Part shown: positions 36,417 to 44,013 of the stretch, one piece after another
How positions within the stretch are numbered: the stretch's first letter is position 1
How the letters are laid out: every line of letters starts with the position of its first letter
Notes under the pieces: model-generated
What the model saw: only the letters and a program-made list of their open reading frames with translations
The model's database searches: none
Told to the model about the DNA's origin: nothing
Made by a program: the position numbers and the translations under genes
Source of the DNA: Planctomycetia bacterium
Lineage (GTDB): Bacteria > Planctomycetota > Planctomycetia > Pirellulales > Thermoguttaceae
DNA length: 47,516 nt
Direction of reading: 5' to 3'
Assembly (NCBI GenBank): GCA_030527185.1
Contig: JAUNBF010000025.1
Location: 1 to 47,516, forward strand

Positions 36417-36725
36417 CTAATCTTGCCCCAAAGAATCAAGCATTCTCTCCAGGGCAATGTTCATTTTTTCTTCCGTATCATACGTTCCTGCGGCAATCTC
36501 CGCTCGAATCCGGTTGACCAGATCATAACGAATCCCATTCACCTGGGTTCCTGAAAACGTGACATTCTCTGTTTGTGCGGGATTTTGCGCGGTAACGTTC
36601 AGAACATCCTCCTGCTGTTTGGATACCGATTTCGGTTCCGTCGCGGGATTCGTTTCGGTTGATTTCGGCTGTATGCGATTCGTTCCCTGAACACCCGATA
36701 CGTTGGACAATCCGTTAATTTGCAT
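36417..36725 (-). CDS. flgM: FlgM-like anti-sigma-28 factor
   Basis: The 102-residue protein has a disordered, polar N-terminus (KSTETNPATEPKSVSKQQ) and a C-terminal pair of helices with the family pattern RYDLVNRIRAEIAAGTYDTE and KMNIALERMLDSL. FlgM binds sigma-28 and holds back late flagellar genes until it is exported. No flagellar gene or fliA lies in the window, so its partner is elsewhere. The ATG at 36725 follows AAGGTGG; the frame extends to 36779 but that adds an unrelated segment. It is isolated between an AT-rich gap and a terminator. Confidence 0.8.
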   Translation of the reverse strand: MQINGLSNVSGVQGTNRIQPKSTETNPATEPKSVSKQQEDVLNVTAQNPAQTENVTFSGTQVNGIRYDLVNRIRAEIAAGTYDTEEKMNIALERMLDSLGQD

Positions 36726-37160
36726 TTTTTTCCACCTTGAATTCGGTAAAACTCCCTGCCTGAGCCACTCCCATTCCATTTTCTCAGAAGTCTAACATAA
36801 CGTAAAATCCGTTTTAAGGGAAGAGCAATTTTTTCACTTCTGGAAATGTGGCGTTTCCTCTATTTCTAATATACACCATAGAACGGTTGCTGTCATCCCA
36901 TAAAATAAAAATTTTTACCGTTTTTTTTATTCCTTAAAAAATTTTTTCTATCCGGGACATCGCTGGCCTTTTTCAAAATCAATCTATTTTACCAGAAATG
37001 TCAAATATCGCCATTTTTCACAATTTGAAACTTTTCAAAAAAAGAGAAAAAATTGCAATAGATGTGGAAGAAAATCCGTTTAACCAATAATTAGAGACCT
37101 GTGTCCCAAGAAAAAAGGGCGAACAGACAAAGTGAATTTCCAACACAAGGAGAACGGAAG
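36726..37160. other. AT-rich gap of about 430 bp
   Basis: Divergent upstream region of the flgM-like gene and the EF-hand gene. It contains long A and T runs, and a TTGCAA at 37053 without a good -10. I see no gene or structured RNA and no FliA-type promoter here. Confidence 0.4.
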
Positions 37161-37997
37161 ATGAAAAAATGGACCATGACACTGGCATTTTTGCTGGTGG
37201 GAGTTTGGAGTGTGGCCGCGATGGCGGACGATCCGCAACCGGAGAAAAAAGAACGTCCTGGAAAAGGATGGGTTTGCCAGAAAATGGAAGCGGATGGCTT
37301 TATCGTGATTGCCGATCTGCCGGAAGATGCTCCCAAGTGGGCACCCAAAATGCTGGCCAAAGCGGATGCCGACAAAGATGGCAAAGTCACGAAAGAAGAG
37401 ATGAAAAAATTCTTTGAAAACCGTCCCAAGGATGGCAAAGGCCCTCATGGAAAACCGGGCGGTCCCCACCACGGAAAACCGTGCCCGCCTCCGGGTCCTG
37501 CTCCGAAATGGGACGGCAAAGGCCCTCATGGAATGATGCCGCCGAAAGGCTTCCACCCGGAAATGATGAAAAAAGTCTATGCCGACGGTTTCAAAGATGG
37601 TTTCAAAGCGGCGATGGAAATGCAGCGTAAACCGGGACATCCGGGAAAATGGCAGGGAAAACCTTGTCCGTGCGATAAGAAATGCAAAGATTGCCCCTGT
37701 CCGAAAAAAGAGGGAAAATGCCCTTGTGAAAAAGATGGCAAAAAATGTGAGTGCCCCAAACGTGGACAGAAGTGGGAAGACCCCTTCAAAAAATATGGGA
37801 AAGAGGGCGTGATCACGATTTCCGAACTGCCCGGTGATGTTTGGCCGCGATTCGTCGAAGACCTCAAAGCCGCGGATGCCGACCAGGATGGCAAAGTCTG
37901 CCGTCAAGAATTCGGTCAGTACAAGAAAGCCCAATGGGAAAAGAAAAAGGCTGAACGAGAAGCCAAAAATAAAGATAAAGATAAAGATAAGGAATAA
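37161..37997 (+). CDS. Secreted protein with two EF-hands around a cysteine-rich core
   Basis: The 278-residue protein has a signal peptide (TMTLAFLLVGVWSVAAMA). Two near-identical units, about residues 46-81 and 216-251, each read G-(F/V)-I-x-I, a proline segment, then an EF-hand loop: D69-x-D71-x-D73-G, E80 and D239-x-D241-x-D243-G, E250. Between them lie a Pro/Gly/His stretch (GKGPHGKPGGPHHGKP) and a cluster of nine cysteines at 169-198 with CPC and CKDC spacing, likely metal-binding. The end is a KDKDKDKE tail from AAAGAT repeats. No family is recognised. AAGGAG lies upstream of the ATG at 37161, and a strong terminator follows, so it is probably single. Calcium plus thiolate metal binding is an inference. 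Confidence 0.88.
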   Translation: MKKWTMTLAFLLVGVWSVAAMADDPQPEKKERPGKGWVCQKMEADGFIVIADLPEDAPKWAPKMLAKADADKDGKVTKEEMKKFFENRPKDGKGPHGKPGGPHHGKPCPPPGPAPKWDGKGPHGMMPPKGFHPEMMKKVYADGFKDGFKAAMEMQRKPGHPGKWQGKPCPCDKKCKDCPCPKKEGKCPCEKDGKKCECPKRGQKWEDPFKKYGKEGVITISELPGDVWPRFVEDLKAADADQDGKVCRQEFGQYKKAQWEKKKAEREAKNKDKDKDKE

Positions 37998-38022
37998 TTT
38001 CCAGTTCGGCGAAAAATTCCAG

Positions 38023-38060
38023 AGCAGGAACCTTTCTTCGGGAGAGTTTCCTGCTTTTTT
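38023..38060. terminator. Terminator after the EF-hand gene
   Basis: AGCAGGAA at 38023-38030 pairs with TTCCTGCT at 38048-38055 and is followed by a T-run. It is shared with the convergent SAM hydrolase gene ending at 38059. Confidence 0.85.
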
Positions 38061-38871
38061 ATTTTGTCTCCTGGCGGGAAAGAGGAAAAAGGACTTCGAT
38101 TTTGGCTCCCACCCCCAAATTCCACCGTCTGGCCGCGTTTCCGCAAACCACCGCCACTTCCAGCCAACCTTCCGACCCAAAAAGTGCCACCGTTTTCCCC
38201 GGAGCCATTTCACTGTAAGTCTTTGCCAGCGTCTCGATTTCCCCTCCAGGAAAAAGGAGCCGGAAAGGCCGATTTCCCACGTTTTTTTGCCAGATTTCCC
38301 AGGTGATGTTACTCTGAAGATTGCCGAAAGAATCGACCGCAGCAATTTCTCCAACCAGCCGGCCGGACTCTACTTGCGGCAAAGGAACGGCCCATTTCGT
38401 GATGGAAAATTTCTCCCGTCCCAAACCTTCCAACGTCACTTTTCCCGCCGCCAGATACGCTGCCACGGGAGCCAGAATATCCCGTCCATGAAACGTCGTG
38501 GAAATTTCGGCTCGCCACCACCGCGGATTCTCCAGCACAATGTACCGTTGCGGCACATCCCGTTCCGCCAGATACGTCAACAAACCATTGTCCGGCAAAA
38601 CCAGATATTGCGTTCCCCACTGCACGGCCAGCAATTCCCGCTCACTCCCCACCCCAGGGTCCACCACCGCGACATGAATCGTTTCCTCTGGAAAAAGCGG
38701 CACCACCTCTTTCAAAACCCTGGCACCCTGAAGAACGTTTTGCGGAGGAATCGCGTGCGTCACGTCCACCAGTGTCACATCGGGACAAATCGACAGAATC
38801 ACCCCTTTCATCGCCGCGACATAAGGGCTTCCTTCCTGAAAATCGGTCGTCAGGGTCACGATTCGACGCAT
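38059..38871 (-). CDS. SAM hydroxide adenosyltransferase (DUF62 family)
   Basis: The 270-residue protein matches the fluorinase/chlorinase-like DUF62 family: IVTLTTDFQEGSPYVAAMKG, VDVTHAIPPQNVLQGA, VVDPGVGSER, a FHGRDILAPVAAYLA motif and DSFGNLQSNI. Most members of this family hydrolyse S-adenosylmethionine to adenosine and methionine using hydroxide; a few make adenosyl halides. The asparagine-rich loop for halide binding was not specifically found, so hydrolysis is the likelier role. The start at 38871 has AAAGGAGA ahead. It lies upstream of a repeat-filled gap and converges on the EF-hand gene. Confidence 0.92.
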   Translation of the reverse strand: MRRIVTLTTDFQEGSPYVAAMKGVILSICPDVTLVDVTHAIPPQNVLQGARVLKEVVPLFPEETIHVAVVDPGVGSERELLAVQWGTQYLVLPDNGLLTYLAERDVPQRYIVLENPRWWRAEISTTFHGRDILAPVAAYLAAGKVTLEGLGREKFSITKWAVPLPQVESGRLVGEIAAVDSFGNLQSNITWEIWQKNVGNRPFRLLFPGGEIETLAKTYSEMAPGKTVALFGSEGWLEVAVVCGNAARRWNLGVGAKIEVLFPLSRQETK

Positions 38872-38880
38872 ACCGTCTCC

Positions 38881-39026
38881 TTTTTATTCGTATTTATCTC
38901 CGCGATCATCCCCGTTTCCAATATCTGCCGAGAAAAAGTATCATAGGTTTTCTGCACTTCCTTTTTTTGTCCGCAGATGACGCAGAAGACGCAGATAATT
39001 TTACTTCCATCTCCCTCTTCTGTGGA
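38881..39026. repeat. Dispersed hairpin repeat, copy 3
   Basis: Contains the module-1 hairpin region (TATCTCCGCG...TGCCGAGA), then module 2: CACTTCCTTTTTTTGTCCGC, GATGACGCAGA and TCTCCCTCTTCTGTGGAA. Copies 1 and 2 are at 23041 and 26107. Confidence 0.75.
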
Positions 39027-39045
39027 AGTGCTTTATAGACACAAA

Positions 39046-39075
39046 AACCCAACAGGAACGGAATCCTGTCGGGCT
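39046..39075 (-). terminator. Terminator after rpmB
   Basis: On the minus strand GCCCGACAGGA pairs with TCCTGTTGGG and continues into five Ts (39043-39047). Confidence 0.8.
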
Positions 39076-39104
39076 TTCGTCATTCTATTCGATTTCGGAG
39101 AAAA

Positions 39105-39389
39105 CTATTTTTTCGCAAGTGCCGCGTCCGCGCTGGAAAGCTTAAACGGAGCCGCTTTCACCACTCGCGTCACCGCGCCACTTTTCAGGCACTGGGCGCA
39201 AATGCAAACCGTTTTATGCGTTCCATTTTCGGTAGAAATACGGACATTTCGCAAATTCGGCTTGAAGACTCGCCGGGTGATTCCGGTCACTTTCGTACCT
39301 ACACCACCGAGGTACTTGGCACGACCACGGGTTTGCACCGAATTTCCAACCTGCTTTCCTTTTCCACAAAAACTGCAAACGCTTGCCAT
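39105..39389 (-). CDS. rpmB: 50S ribosomal protein L28
   Basis: The 94-residue protein matches L28 of the large subunit, here with conserved SVQTRGRAKYLGGV, GITRRVFKPNLRNVR and TVCICAQCLKSG. CSFCGKGKQ near the N-terminus and CICAQC make the four-cysteine (zinc-binding, C+) form of the protein. AGGAGAAG lies directly upstream of the ATG at 39389. It is single, with its own promoter candidate and terminator. No rpmG is present beside it, unlike in many bacteria. Confidence 0.97.
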   Translation of the reverse strand: MASVCSFCGKGKQVGNSVQTRGRAKYLGGVGTKVTGITRRVFKPNLRNVRISTENGTHKTVCICAQCLKSGAVTRVVKAAPFKLSSADAALAKK

Positions 39390-39467
39390 TGCACTTCTCC
39401 TTTTATATTTCGCAAGACCCTGTGCAACCTTCCACAGGTTTTCACCTTTCCCATTAAAAGAGCTCCT

Positions 39468-39495
39468 ATCATACCTTTTTTTTCAGGAAACACAA
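39468..39495 (-). promoter_or_regulatory. Candidate rpmB promoter
   Basis: On the minus strand TTGTGT (39495-39490) and TATGAT (39473-39468) are spaced 16 bp, about 80 bp before the rpmB start. Confidence 0.4.
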
Positions 39496-39572
39496 CCCCC
39501 CCTTCACCAATATTACCAAAAAAACACAATTTCTCTGATTTTCTTTTCCATGGAAACCTTTTCAAACCCCAC

Positions 39573-39602
39573 TTGACAAGGTCGTTCATTCTCTGTTAAA
39601 AT
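39573..39602 (+). promoter_or_regulatory. Sigma-70 promoter for the DUF1080 gene
   Basis: TTGACA at 39573-39578 and TAAAAT at 39597-39602, spaced 18 bp, about 55 bp before the start codon. Confidence 0.75.
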
Positions 39603-39656
39603 ATTGGGCGTTGTGTTTTATCATCCCTACAAACTTCATCAGAAAAGGAAAAAATC

Positions 39657-40337
39657 ATGCGACCTGCCAACTTGGGAAAATTTTGTCTCACCGGAACGCT
39701 GCTCTTTTCGCTTGCGGGAAGTCTCCTGGCGCAAACGGGCGAAAAACGGCTTTTTGAAAATCCGACGCTCGAAAATTTCGATTTCTTCCTGGCGGACAAT
39801 GGCCAAAAGGAAGAGACGTTCCAATTCACCTCCGACGGCATCCTGAAAGTCTCCGGCACTCCCTTCGGCTGGTTGGAAACGAAAGAATCGTATCGGAATT
39901 TCACGCTGAAAGTGGAAGTCCGCTACCCCGACGCTGAGGTAGAGGCCAACAGTGGTCTCTTCCTGCGAATTGGCGAGAAAAACGGCTCCTTTTTACCCCC
40001 CTGCCTGGAAATTCAACTGAAAACCGGAAGTGTGGGCGACATTTTCGGATTCCACGGTTACACCCTTTTCGGCACCTCCGAAAGAAGCCGGATGAAGGAA
40101 AAAACGGCTGCGGGAGGAAAGCTCCATGCCGTCGCGAAATTTCAGGATGGGCAGAAAGCAGGCACCGACGTCTGGAATCAGCTCGAAGTGACCTGTTTTG
40201 AAGATTTCGTACTCGTTCGCGTGAATGGAAAAATCGTCAACTGGGCCTACAAAGCACCTGTTCTGGAAGGCAAAATCGGCTTCCAGTCAGAAGGTGGCGA
40301 AGTCTGGTTCCGCAACGCGATCGTCATTGAGGAATAA
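39657..40337 (+). CDS. Secreted DUF1080 (3-keto-disaccharide hydrolase-like) protein
   Basis: The 226-residue protein has a signal peptide (LTGTLLFSLAGSLLAQ) and a single concanavalin-like beta-sandwich DUF1080 domain. Seen are the SYRNFTLKVEVRYPD strand, ANSGLFLRIGEKNGSF, CLEIQLK, the VWNQLEVTCF strand, and VNGKIVNWAYKAP ending in KIGFQSEGGEVWFRNAIVIE. DUF1080 proteins are abundant in Planctomycetota, and some cleave 3-keto-glycosides; which of these this one does is unknown. It is a single gene with a promoter at 39573 and a following hairpin. The ATG at 39657 is preceded by AGGAAAAA. Confidence 0.92.
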   Translation: MRPANLGKFCLTGTLLFSLAGSLLAQTGEKRLFENPTLENFDFFLADNGQKEETFQFTSDGILKVSGTPFGWLETKESYRNFTLKVEVRYPDAEVEANSGLFLRIGEKNGSFLPPCLEIQLKTGSVGDIFGFHGYTLFGTSERSRMKEKTAAGGKLHAVAKFQDGQKAGTDVWNQLEVTCFEDFVLVRVNGKIVNWAYKAPVLEGKIGFQSEGGEVWFRNAIVIEE

Positions 40338-40358
40338 TTTTCGGCCACATCGGGCATG

Positions 40359-40391
40359 GTCGCTTGAGTTTTCAAAACCATCTCAAGCGAC
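40359..40391. terminator. Perfect 10-bp hairpin between convergent genes
   Basis: GTCGCTTGAG at 40359-40368 pairs perfectly with CTCAAGCGAC at 40382-40391. The right arm overlaps the first base of the nnrE stop codon. There is no clear T-run, so termination is plausible but unproven. Confidence 0.55.
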
Positions 40392-41071
40392 TACCCCCAC
40401 GAAGCCGGAATCGCAAAACCAATATCGAGGCATTCGACTTTCCCCACATACGGCCGGGCGGATTCCTGGAGCAAGCCGGGTTTCAGGGCAGCCAGGGTGC
40501 CGGTTATTTCCGCTCGCACCGTCGAACGGGAAGGTTCCCCGGTATCCGCGTCCAAACCACTGGGCAAATCGACCGCCAAAACCCGTTTCGAGGCTCGGTT
40601 GATCCAATCAATGACCGCGTTGACGGGAAAACGCGGCTCTCCCGACGCACCCGTTCCCAAGAGCGCATCGACCAGCCACTGTGCCGAATGTCGATACGGT
40701 TCCAGTTTCTGGAAAACTTCCCACGCCGTTGTGCAATCGGCCAATTCCAGAAAGGGAATCTCCAAGCTCCGAATGATTTCGTACTGCATTTTCGCATCCC
40801 CCCGAAAACGCTCTGGAGAAACGCAGCCCACCACTTCCACATCGACGTTTCGCATTTGCAAATGCCGTGCCATGACCATTCCGTCGCCAGCATTATTCCC
40901 CGCGGCACAAAAAATCACCACTTTCCCCGTCACCTCTTCCCGACAGAGCAATTCAACCAGATTTCGCCCCGCGTTTTCCATCAGCACCATCCCGGGAATG
41001 TGCCATTCTTCCATGGCTCTGCGATCGATTTCCCGCGTCTGCTGGCAAGTTCTCACCAGTGGAGCATCCAT
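40391..41071 (-). CDS. nnrE: NAD(P)HX epimerase
   Basis: The 226-residue protein is the epimerase half of NAD(P)HX repair, converting R- to S-NAD(P)HX. Seen are the MENAGRNL segment, the AAGNNAGDGMVMARHL substrate motif, WLVDALLGTGASG and AVDLPSGLDADTG, in the YjeF_N order and at family length. It works with NnrD, which is encoded about 15 kb away at 24441-25334. Its start at 41071 is only three bases from the DUF58 stop, so it is the last gene of a cluster with a sugar epimerase and a DUF58 protein. A perfect hairpin follows its stop. Confidence 0.94.
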   Translation of the reverse strand: MDAPLVRTCQQTREIDRRAMEEWHIPGMVLMENAGRNLVELLCREEVTGKVVIFCAAGNNAGDGMVMARHLQMRNVDVEVVGCVSPERFRGDAKMQYEIIRSLEIPFLELADCTTAWEVFQKLEPYRHSAQWLVDALLGTGASGEPRFPVNAVIDWINRASKRVLAVDLPSGLDADTGEPSRSTVRAEITGTLAALKPGLLQESARPYVGKVECLDIGFAIPASWG

Positions 41072-41074
41072 TTT

Positions 41075-41971
41075 TCACCCCTTTCGATTTCGTCGAACCA
41101 AATATTCCGTCAACGCCTTGTCAAATGGCACACTGGTATCCAACGGCAGATAATCCACCCCTATCGAAGCGCATTCCTGCGCATAGCGTTCACGAAATTG
41201 TAGCACTTCCTGCAAATACCCGTTCCGAAAACCATCCGCGTCGACCTGAAGCGACTCTCCATTTTCAGGATTTTCCAGTTCCACCATTCCCTCAAACGGA
41301 AACCGCACTTCCGATTCATCCAGAATGTGCAACAACAAAATATCATGTCCCCGCCAGCGAAGTTGCCGCAACGCCTGAAAAACCGGCTCTTCGTCTGTCA
41401 ACAAATCGCTCAGAACCATCAAAAAACTACGATGTTTCAAATAGGCCGCCGTCTGGTGCAACGCTTTCGCAATATCGGTCTTTCCCGTAGGGGTCAATTG
41501 TGAAAGAGCCGACAGAATCTCGCTCAAATGCCGACGCTGCGACCGAGGTGGAAGCGAACGGTTCAAGGCCTCATCAAATGTCAACAATCCGACGGGGTCC
41601 TGCTGGTGAATCATCAGATACGCCAGTGCTGCCGCCAGACAAATCGCGTAATCGAATTTCGTCACCTCCTGCCGATACGTATAGTTCATCGAGGCGCTCT
41701 GATCCATCAGCAAATAGCCGGTCATGTTCGTTTCCGCCTCAAATTTACGGACGTAGAACTTGTCCGTTTTGGCATAGACCAGCCAGTCAATATCCTGCGG
41801 ATCGTCGCCCGGCGTATAACGACGATGTTCGCTAAATTCCACCGAAAAGCCCTGAAAAGGACTTTTGTGCAAACCTTGCAAAAAGCCTCTGACGATAAAC
41901 CGGGCACGCAAATCGAGCCGCTTGATTCGCGCCACAACTTCCGGTTTGAGATATTTTTCCGTCGTCATCAA
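41075..41971 (-). CDS. DUF58 domain protein with vWA-like MIDAS
   Basis: The 298-residue protein shows the DUF58 signature SEHRRYTPGDDPQDIDWLVY (about residues 47-66) and FYVRKFEAETN. A vWA-like fold follows, with a MIDAS motif DQSASM at Asp90 and a later LSDLLTDEEPVF loop. DUF58 proteins usually accompany a MoxR AAA ATPase and are thought to help protein assembly or activation. No MoxR is present in the window. It lies three bases downstream of the sugar epimerase and three upstream of nnrE, so the three are co-translated. No signal peptide or helix is visible. Confidence 0.92.
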   Translation of the reverse strand: MMTTEKYLKPEVVARIKRLDLRARFIVRGFLQGLHKSPFQGFSVEFSEHRRYTPGDDPQDIDWLVYAKTDKFYVRKFEAETNMTGYLLMDQSASMNYTYRQEVTKFDYAICLAAALAYLMIHQQDPVGLLTFDEALNRSLPPRSQRRHLSEILSALSQLTPTGKTDIAKALHQTAAYLKHRSFLMVLSDLLTDEEPVFQALRQLRWRGHDILLLHILDESEVRFPFEGMVELENPENGESLQVDADGFRNGYLQEVLQFRERYAQECASIGVDYLPLDTSVPFDKALTEYLVRRNRKG

Positions 41972-41974
41972 TTT

Positions 41975-42916
41975 TCAGCCTCGGTAAAAAGCGACCGTTT
42001 TTTCCAATCCTTCCCGCCATCCACAACGCGGCTCATAACCGAGTTGCTGCCGTGCCTGGGCAATATCCGCGACGCTTTCCCGAATATCCCCCACTCGCGG
42101 CGCTTCATGAACAGGGCAAATGGTCGTTCCTAAAATATCATTCAACGTCTCCACCAGCGTCAACAAATCAATCGACTCCCCATTCGCCACATTCAACACC
42201 TTCCCCGCCACGTTTTCCGCCGGTGCTTCTGCCGCCAGCAAATTCGCGTCGACCACGTTGGAGACGTATGTAAAATCACGCGACTGTTTCCCATCGCCAA
42301 AAATCGTCGGAGCTTTTCCCCGCAACATGGCGCGAATGAAAAGAGGAATCACCGCCGAATAAGGACTGTGCGGGTCTTGACGTGGGCCAAAAACATTGAA
42401 ATAACGCAGCCGAACCGTTTCCAGACCATACGTGGCGCAAAAAGCCTCCATGTAAAGCTCGGCTGCCAGCTTCGCCGCACCGTAAGGCGAAATCGGAGCC
42501 GGCAGTTCACACTCCTGTTTCCGGGATGTCGGCGAGTCGCCATACGCACTGCTGCTGGCGGCATAAATCACCCGTCGCACGCCCGCTTTTCGAGCCGCGT
42601 CGAGCAACCGCACACTCCCCGTCACACAGGCACGATGGACTTCCAAAGGTTTCTCCACACTCAACGGTACCGATGCCAACGCCGCTTCATGAAAAATCAC
42701 CTCCACCCCCTCCACTGCCCGCGAAACAATCGTCTCATCGTTCAAATCGCCACGAAAAAGCGTAATCCGGCCATCCTCCAGCCAAGGGGACAAATTCCCC
42801 TCAAATCCCGTGCAAAAATTGTCCAAAACACGAATTTCAGCCTCCGTCCGCACCAGACGCTCCACAATATGCGAGCCGATAAAACCGGCACCACCAGTGA
42901 CAAGACAACGTTTCAT
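41975..42916 (-). CDS. NAD-dependent sugar epimerase (UDP-hexose 4-epimerase-like)
   Basis: The 313-residue protein is an extended short-chain dehydrogenase. The NAD motif GGAGFIG is at residues 8-14, with a D-NFCTGFEGNL sugar-nucleotide loop, ASSSAYGD catalytic serine, the YGAAK tyrosine-lysine pair, RYFNVFGPRQDPHSPYSAVI and the GDGKQSRDFTYV substrate region. This resembles UDP-GlcNAc/UDP-glucose 4-epimerases such as WbpP. The start at 42916 is chosen from MKRCLVTGGAGFIG; the frame extends to 43036 but that part overlaps the MITE-like element. AGGAAATAAAAGA precedes it. It heads the epimerase-DUF58-nnrE cluster. Substrate specificity is inferred only. Confidence 0.92.
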   Translation of the reverse strand: MKRCLVTGGAGFIGSHIVERLVRTEAEIRVLDNFCTGFEGNLSPWLEDGRITLFRGDLNDETIVSRAVEGVEVIFHEAALASVPLSVEKPLEVHRACVTGSVRLLDAARKAGVRRVIYAASSSAYGDSPTSRKQECELPAPISPYGAAKLAAELYMEAFCATYGLETVRLRYFNVFGPRQDPHSPYSAVIPLFIRAMLRGKAPTIFGDGKQSRDFTYVSNVVDANLLAAEAPAENVAGKVLNVANGESIDLLTLVETLNDILGTTICPVHEAPRVGDIRESVADIAQARQQLGYEPRCGWREGLEKTVAFYRG

Positions 42917-42947
42917 TCTTTTATTTCCTGTTTTTTCTAGTGCTGTG

Positions 42948-43052
42948 TTATACTCCATCCACTTGCGTTTTTCGGATTCGCTCCCCCAAGCCCCTCCCTT
43001 TGGGAAAGGCTTTTCTTTCGTTTTCCTGAAATTCAAAGTGAAAGGAGTATAA
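42948..43052. repeat. MITE-like dispersed element, copy 2, with 9-bp terminal inverted repeats
   Basis: A 105-bp unit is bounded by perfect inverted ends TTATACTCC (42948-42956) and GGAGTATAA (43044-43052). Its centre (CTTGCGTTTTTCGGATTCG, AAGCCCCTCCC, GGGAAAGGC, TTTCGTTTTCC) matches copy 1 at 29804-29928. No open frame is present inside. Confidence 0.75.
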
Positions 43053-43110
43053 ACTTATAAATATCATGAGTCATAACGCGACCACCCTTGAAAATACGGC
43101 ATGAACTCCC

Positions 43111-43138
43111 ATAATTATCAATTATCAATTATCAATTT
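43111..43138. repeat. AT-rich tandem repeat at a stop codon, TTGATAA family
   Basis: Three to four copies of the 7-bp unit (on the plus strand ATTATCA) overlap the TGA stop of the TIM-barrel gene at 43132-43134. Confidence 0.75.
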
Positions 43139-44010
43139 AAAAAACGCTCGTTCATCAAGGTGTTCCAAAAAACCAAAGCCTCCCGTGCCGTCGTCGGAGC
43201 GGTGGCACTGTGGCGGCTCAATTCCACATACACACCTCCCGAATACCCAATTTCCCGCAACACGTCCAGGACTTCGGCAAAATCCACCTCGCCTTCACCT
43301 AGAAAAAGGTGTTCATGAACTCCCCGCCGAGCGTCGTCGAGATGGATATTGACAATTCTGGAAGCGTATTTCCTCAAATTTTCCCGAATCGGCTCCCCTT
43401 GACAATAAAGGTGTCCTATATCCACCGTCAAAAAAAGTCGCTCGGCGTGGGAGGGCGAAATCTGCTCCAACAGGGACAACAATCGGCCAAAATCGGCCAT
43501 TTCCGCAATCCACATCCCAGGTTCCGGTTCCAGTGCCACCCGCACGGAATACGACTGCGCATAATCGAGCAAACAAATCAATTCCCGCACCAGCCGTTCA
43601 TCCCAAATTGTCCCATTCCCCCCAATCTCTTCCGCGGGAGCCATCCCCGACCAGATGGAAACCGCGTCGCTCTTCAGATGATGGGCGACCTGAACGGCCA
43701 ATTGATAGTACCGTTGGCGAAACTGGCGTTGGGGAGGATCGGGATCGAGCAGATTGGGTTGGTGTTTCCGACAGGGATCGAGCAAAAAACGTGCCCCGGT
43801 CTCCACTACGGTCGTCAAACCCCAGTGCCGACAAAGAGAAGCCATTTTCTCCACGTCTTCGCGAAGATGAAAATCCGTTCCCTCACGCCGCACCCAATCG
43901 TGATCCAGCGTCCACCCGATTCCGCGATAGCCGATTCGAGCCAGCAGTTCCACCGCGTCCGTCCAGGCATGGTGCGCCAGGCCATTGGTATTGTAACCCA
44001 AAAACATCAT
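43132..44010 (-). CDS. Sugar phosphate isomerase/epimerase-like TIM barrel
   Basis: The 292-residue protein resembles the xylose-isomerase-like/AP-endonuclease-2 barrel family: MMFLGYNTNGLAHHAW, YRGIGWTLDHDW, a central VALEPEPGMW metal strand, TVDIGHLYCQGEP, VNIHLDDAR and GYSGGVYVEL. The E-, D-, H- and E-type metal ligands at strand ends are all visible. Members isomerise sugars or sugar phosphates; the substrate is not visible. Its start (44010) is three bases from the GYF_2 gene's stop, so the two are probably co-translated. Its stop codon lies in an AT repeat. Confidence 0.88.
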   Translation of the reverse strand: MMFLGYNTNGLAHHAWTDAVELLARIGYRGIGWTLDHDWVRREGTDFHLREDVEKMASLCRHWGLTTVVETGARFLLDPCRKHQPNLLDPDPPQRQFRQRYYQLAVQVAHHLKSDAVSIWSGMAPAEEIGGNGTIWDERLVRELICLLDYAQSYSVRVALEPEPGMWIAEMADFGRLLSLLEQISPSHAERLFLTVDIGHLYCQGEPIRENLRKYASRIVNIHLDDARRGVHEHLFLGEGEVDFAEVLDVLREIGYSGGVYVELSRHSATAPTTAREALVFWNTLMNERFLN

Positions 44011-44013
44011 TCG

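Noticed and set aside
37080..38354. Minus-strand frame of 424 codons over the EF-hand gene
   Set aside because: It crosses the terminator and the SAM hydrolase gene in another frame; low-complexity phenylalanine-rich shadow of a lysine-rich gene.
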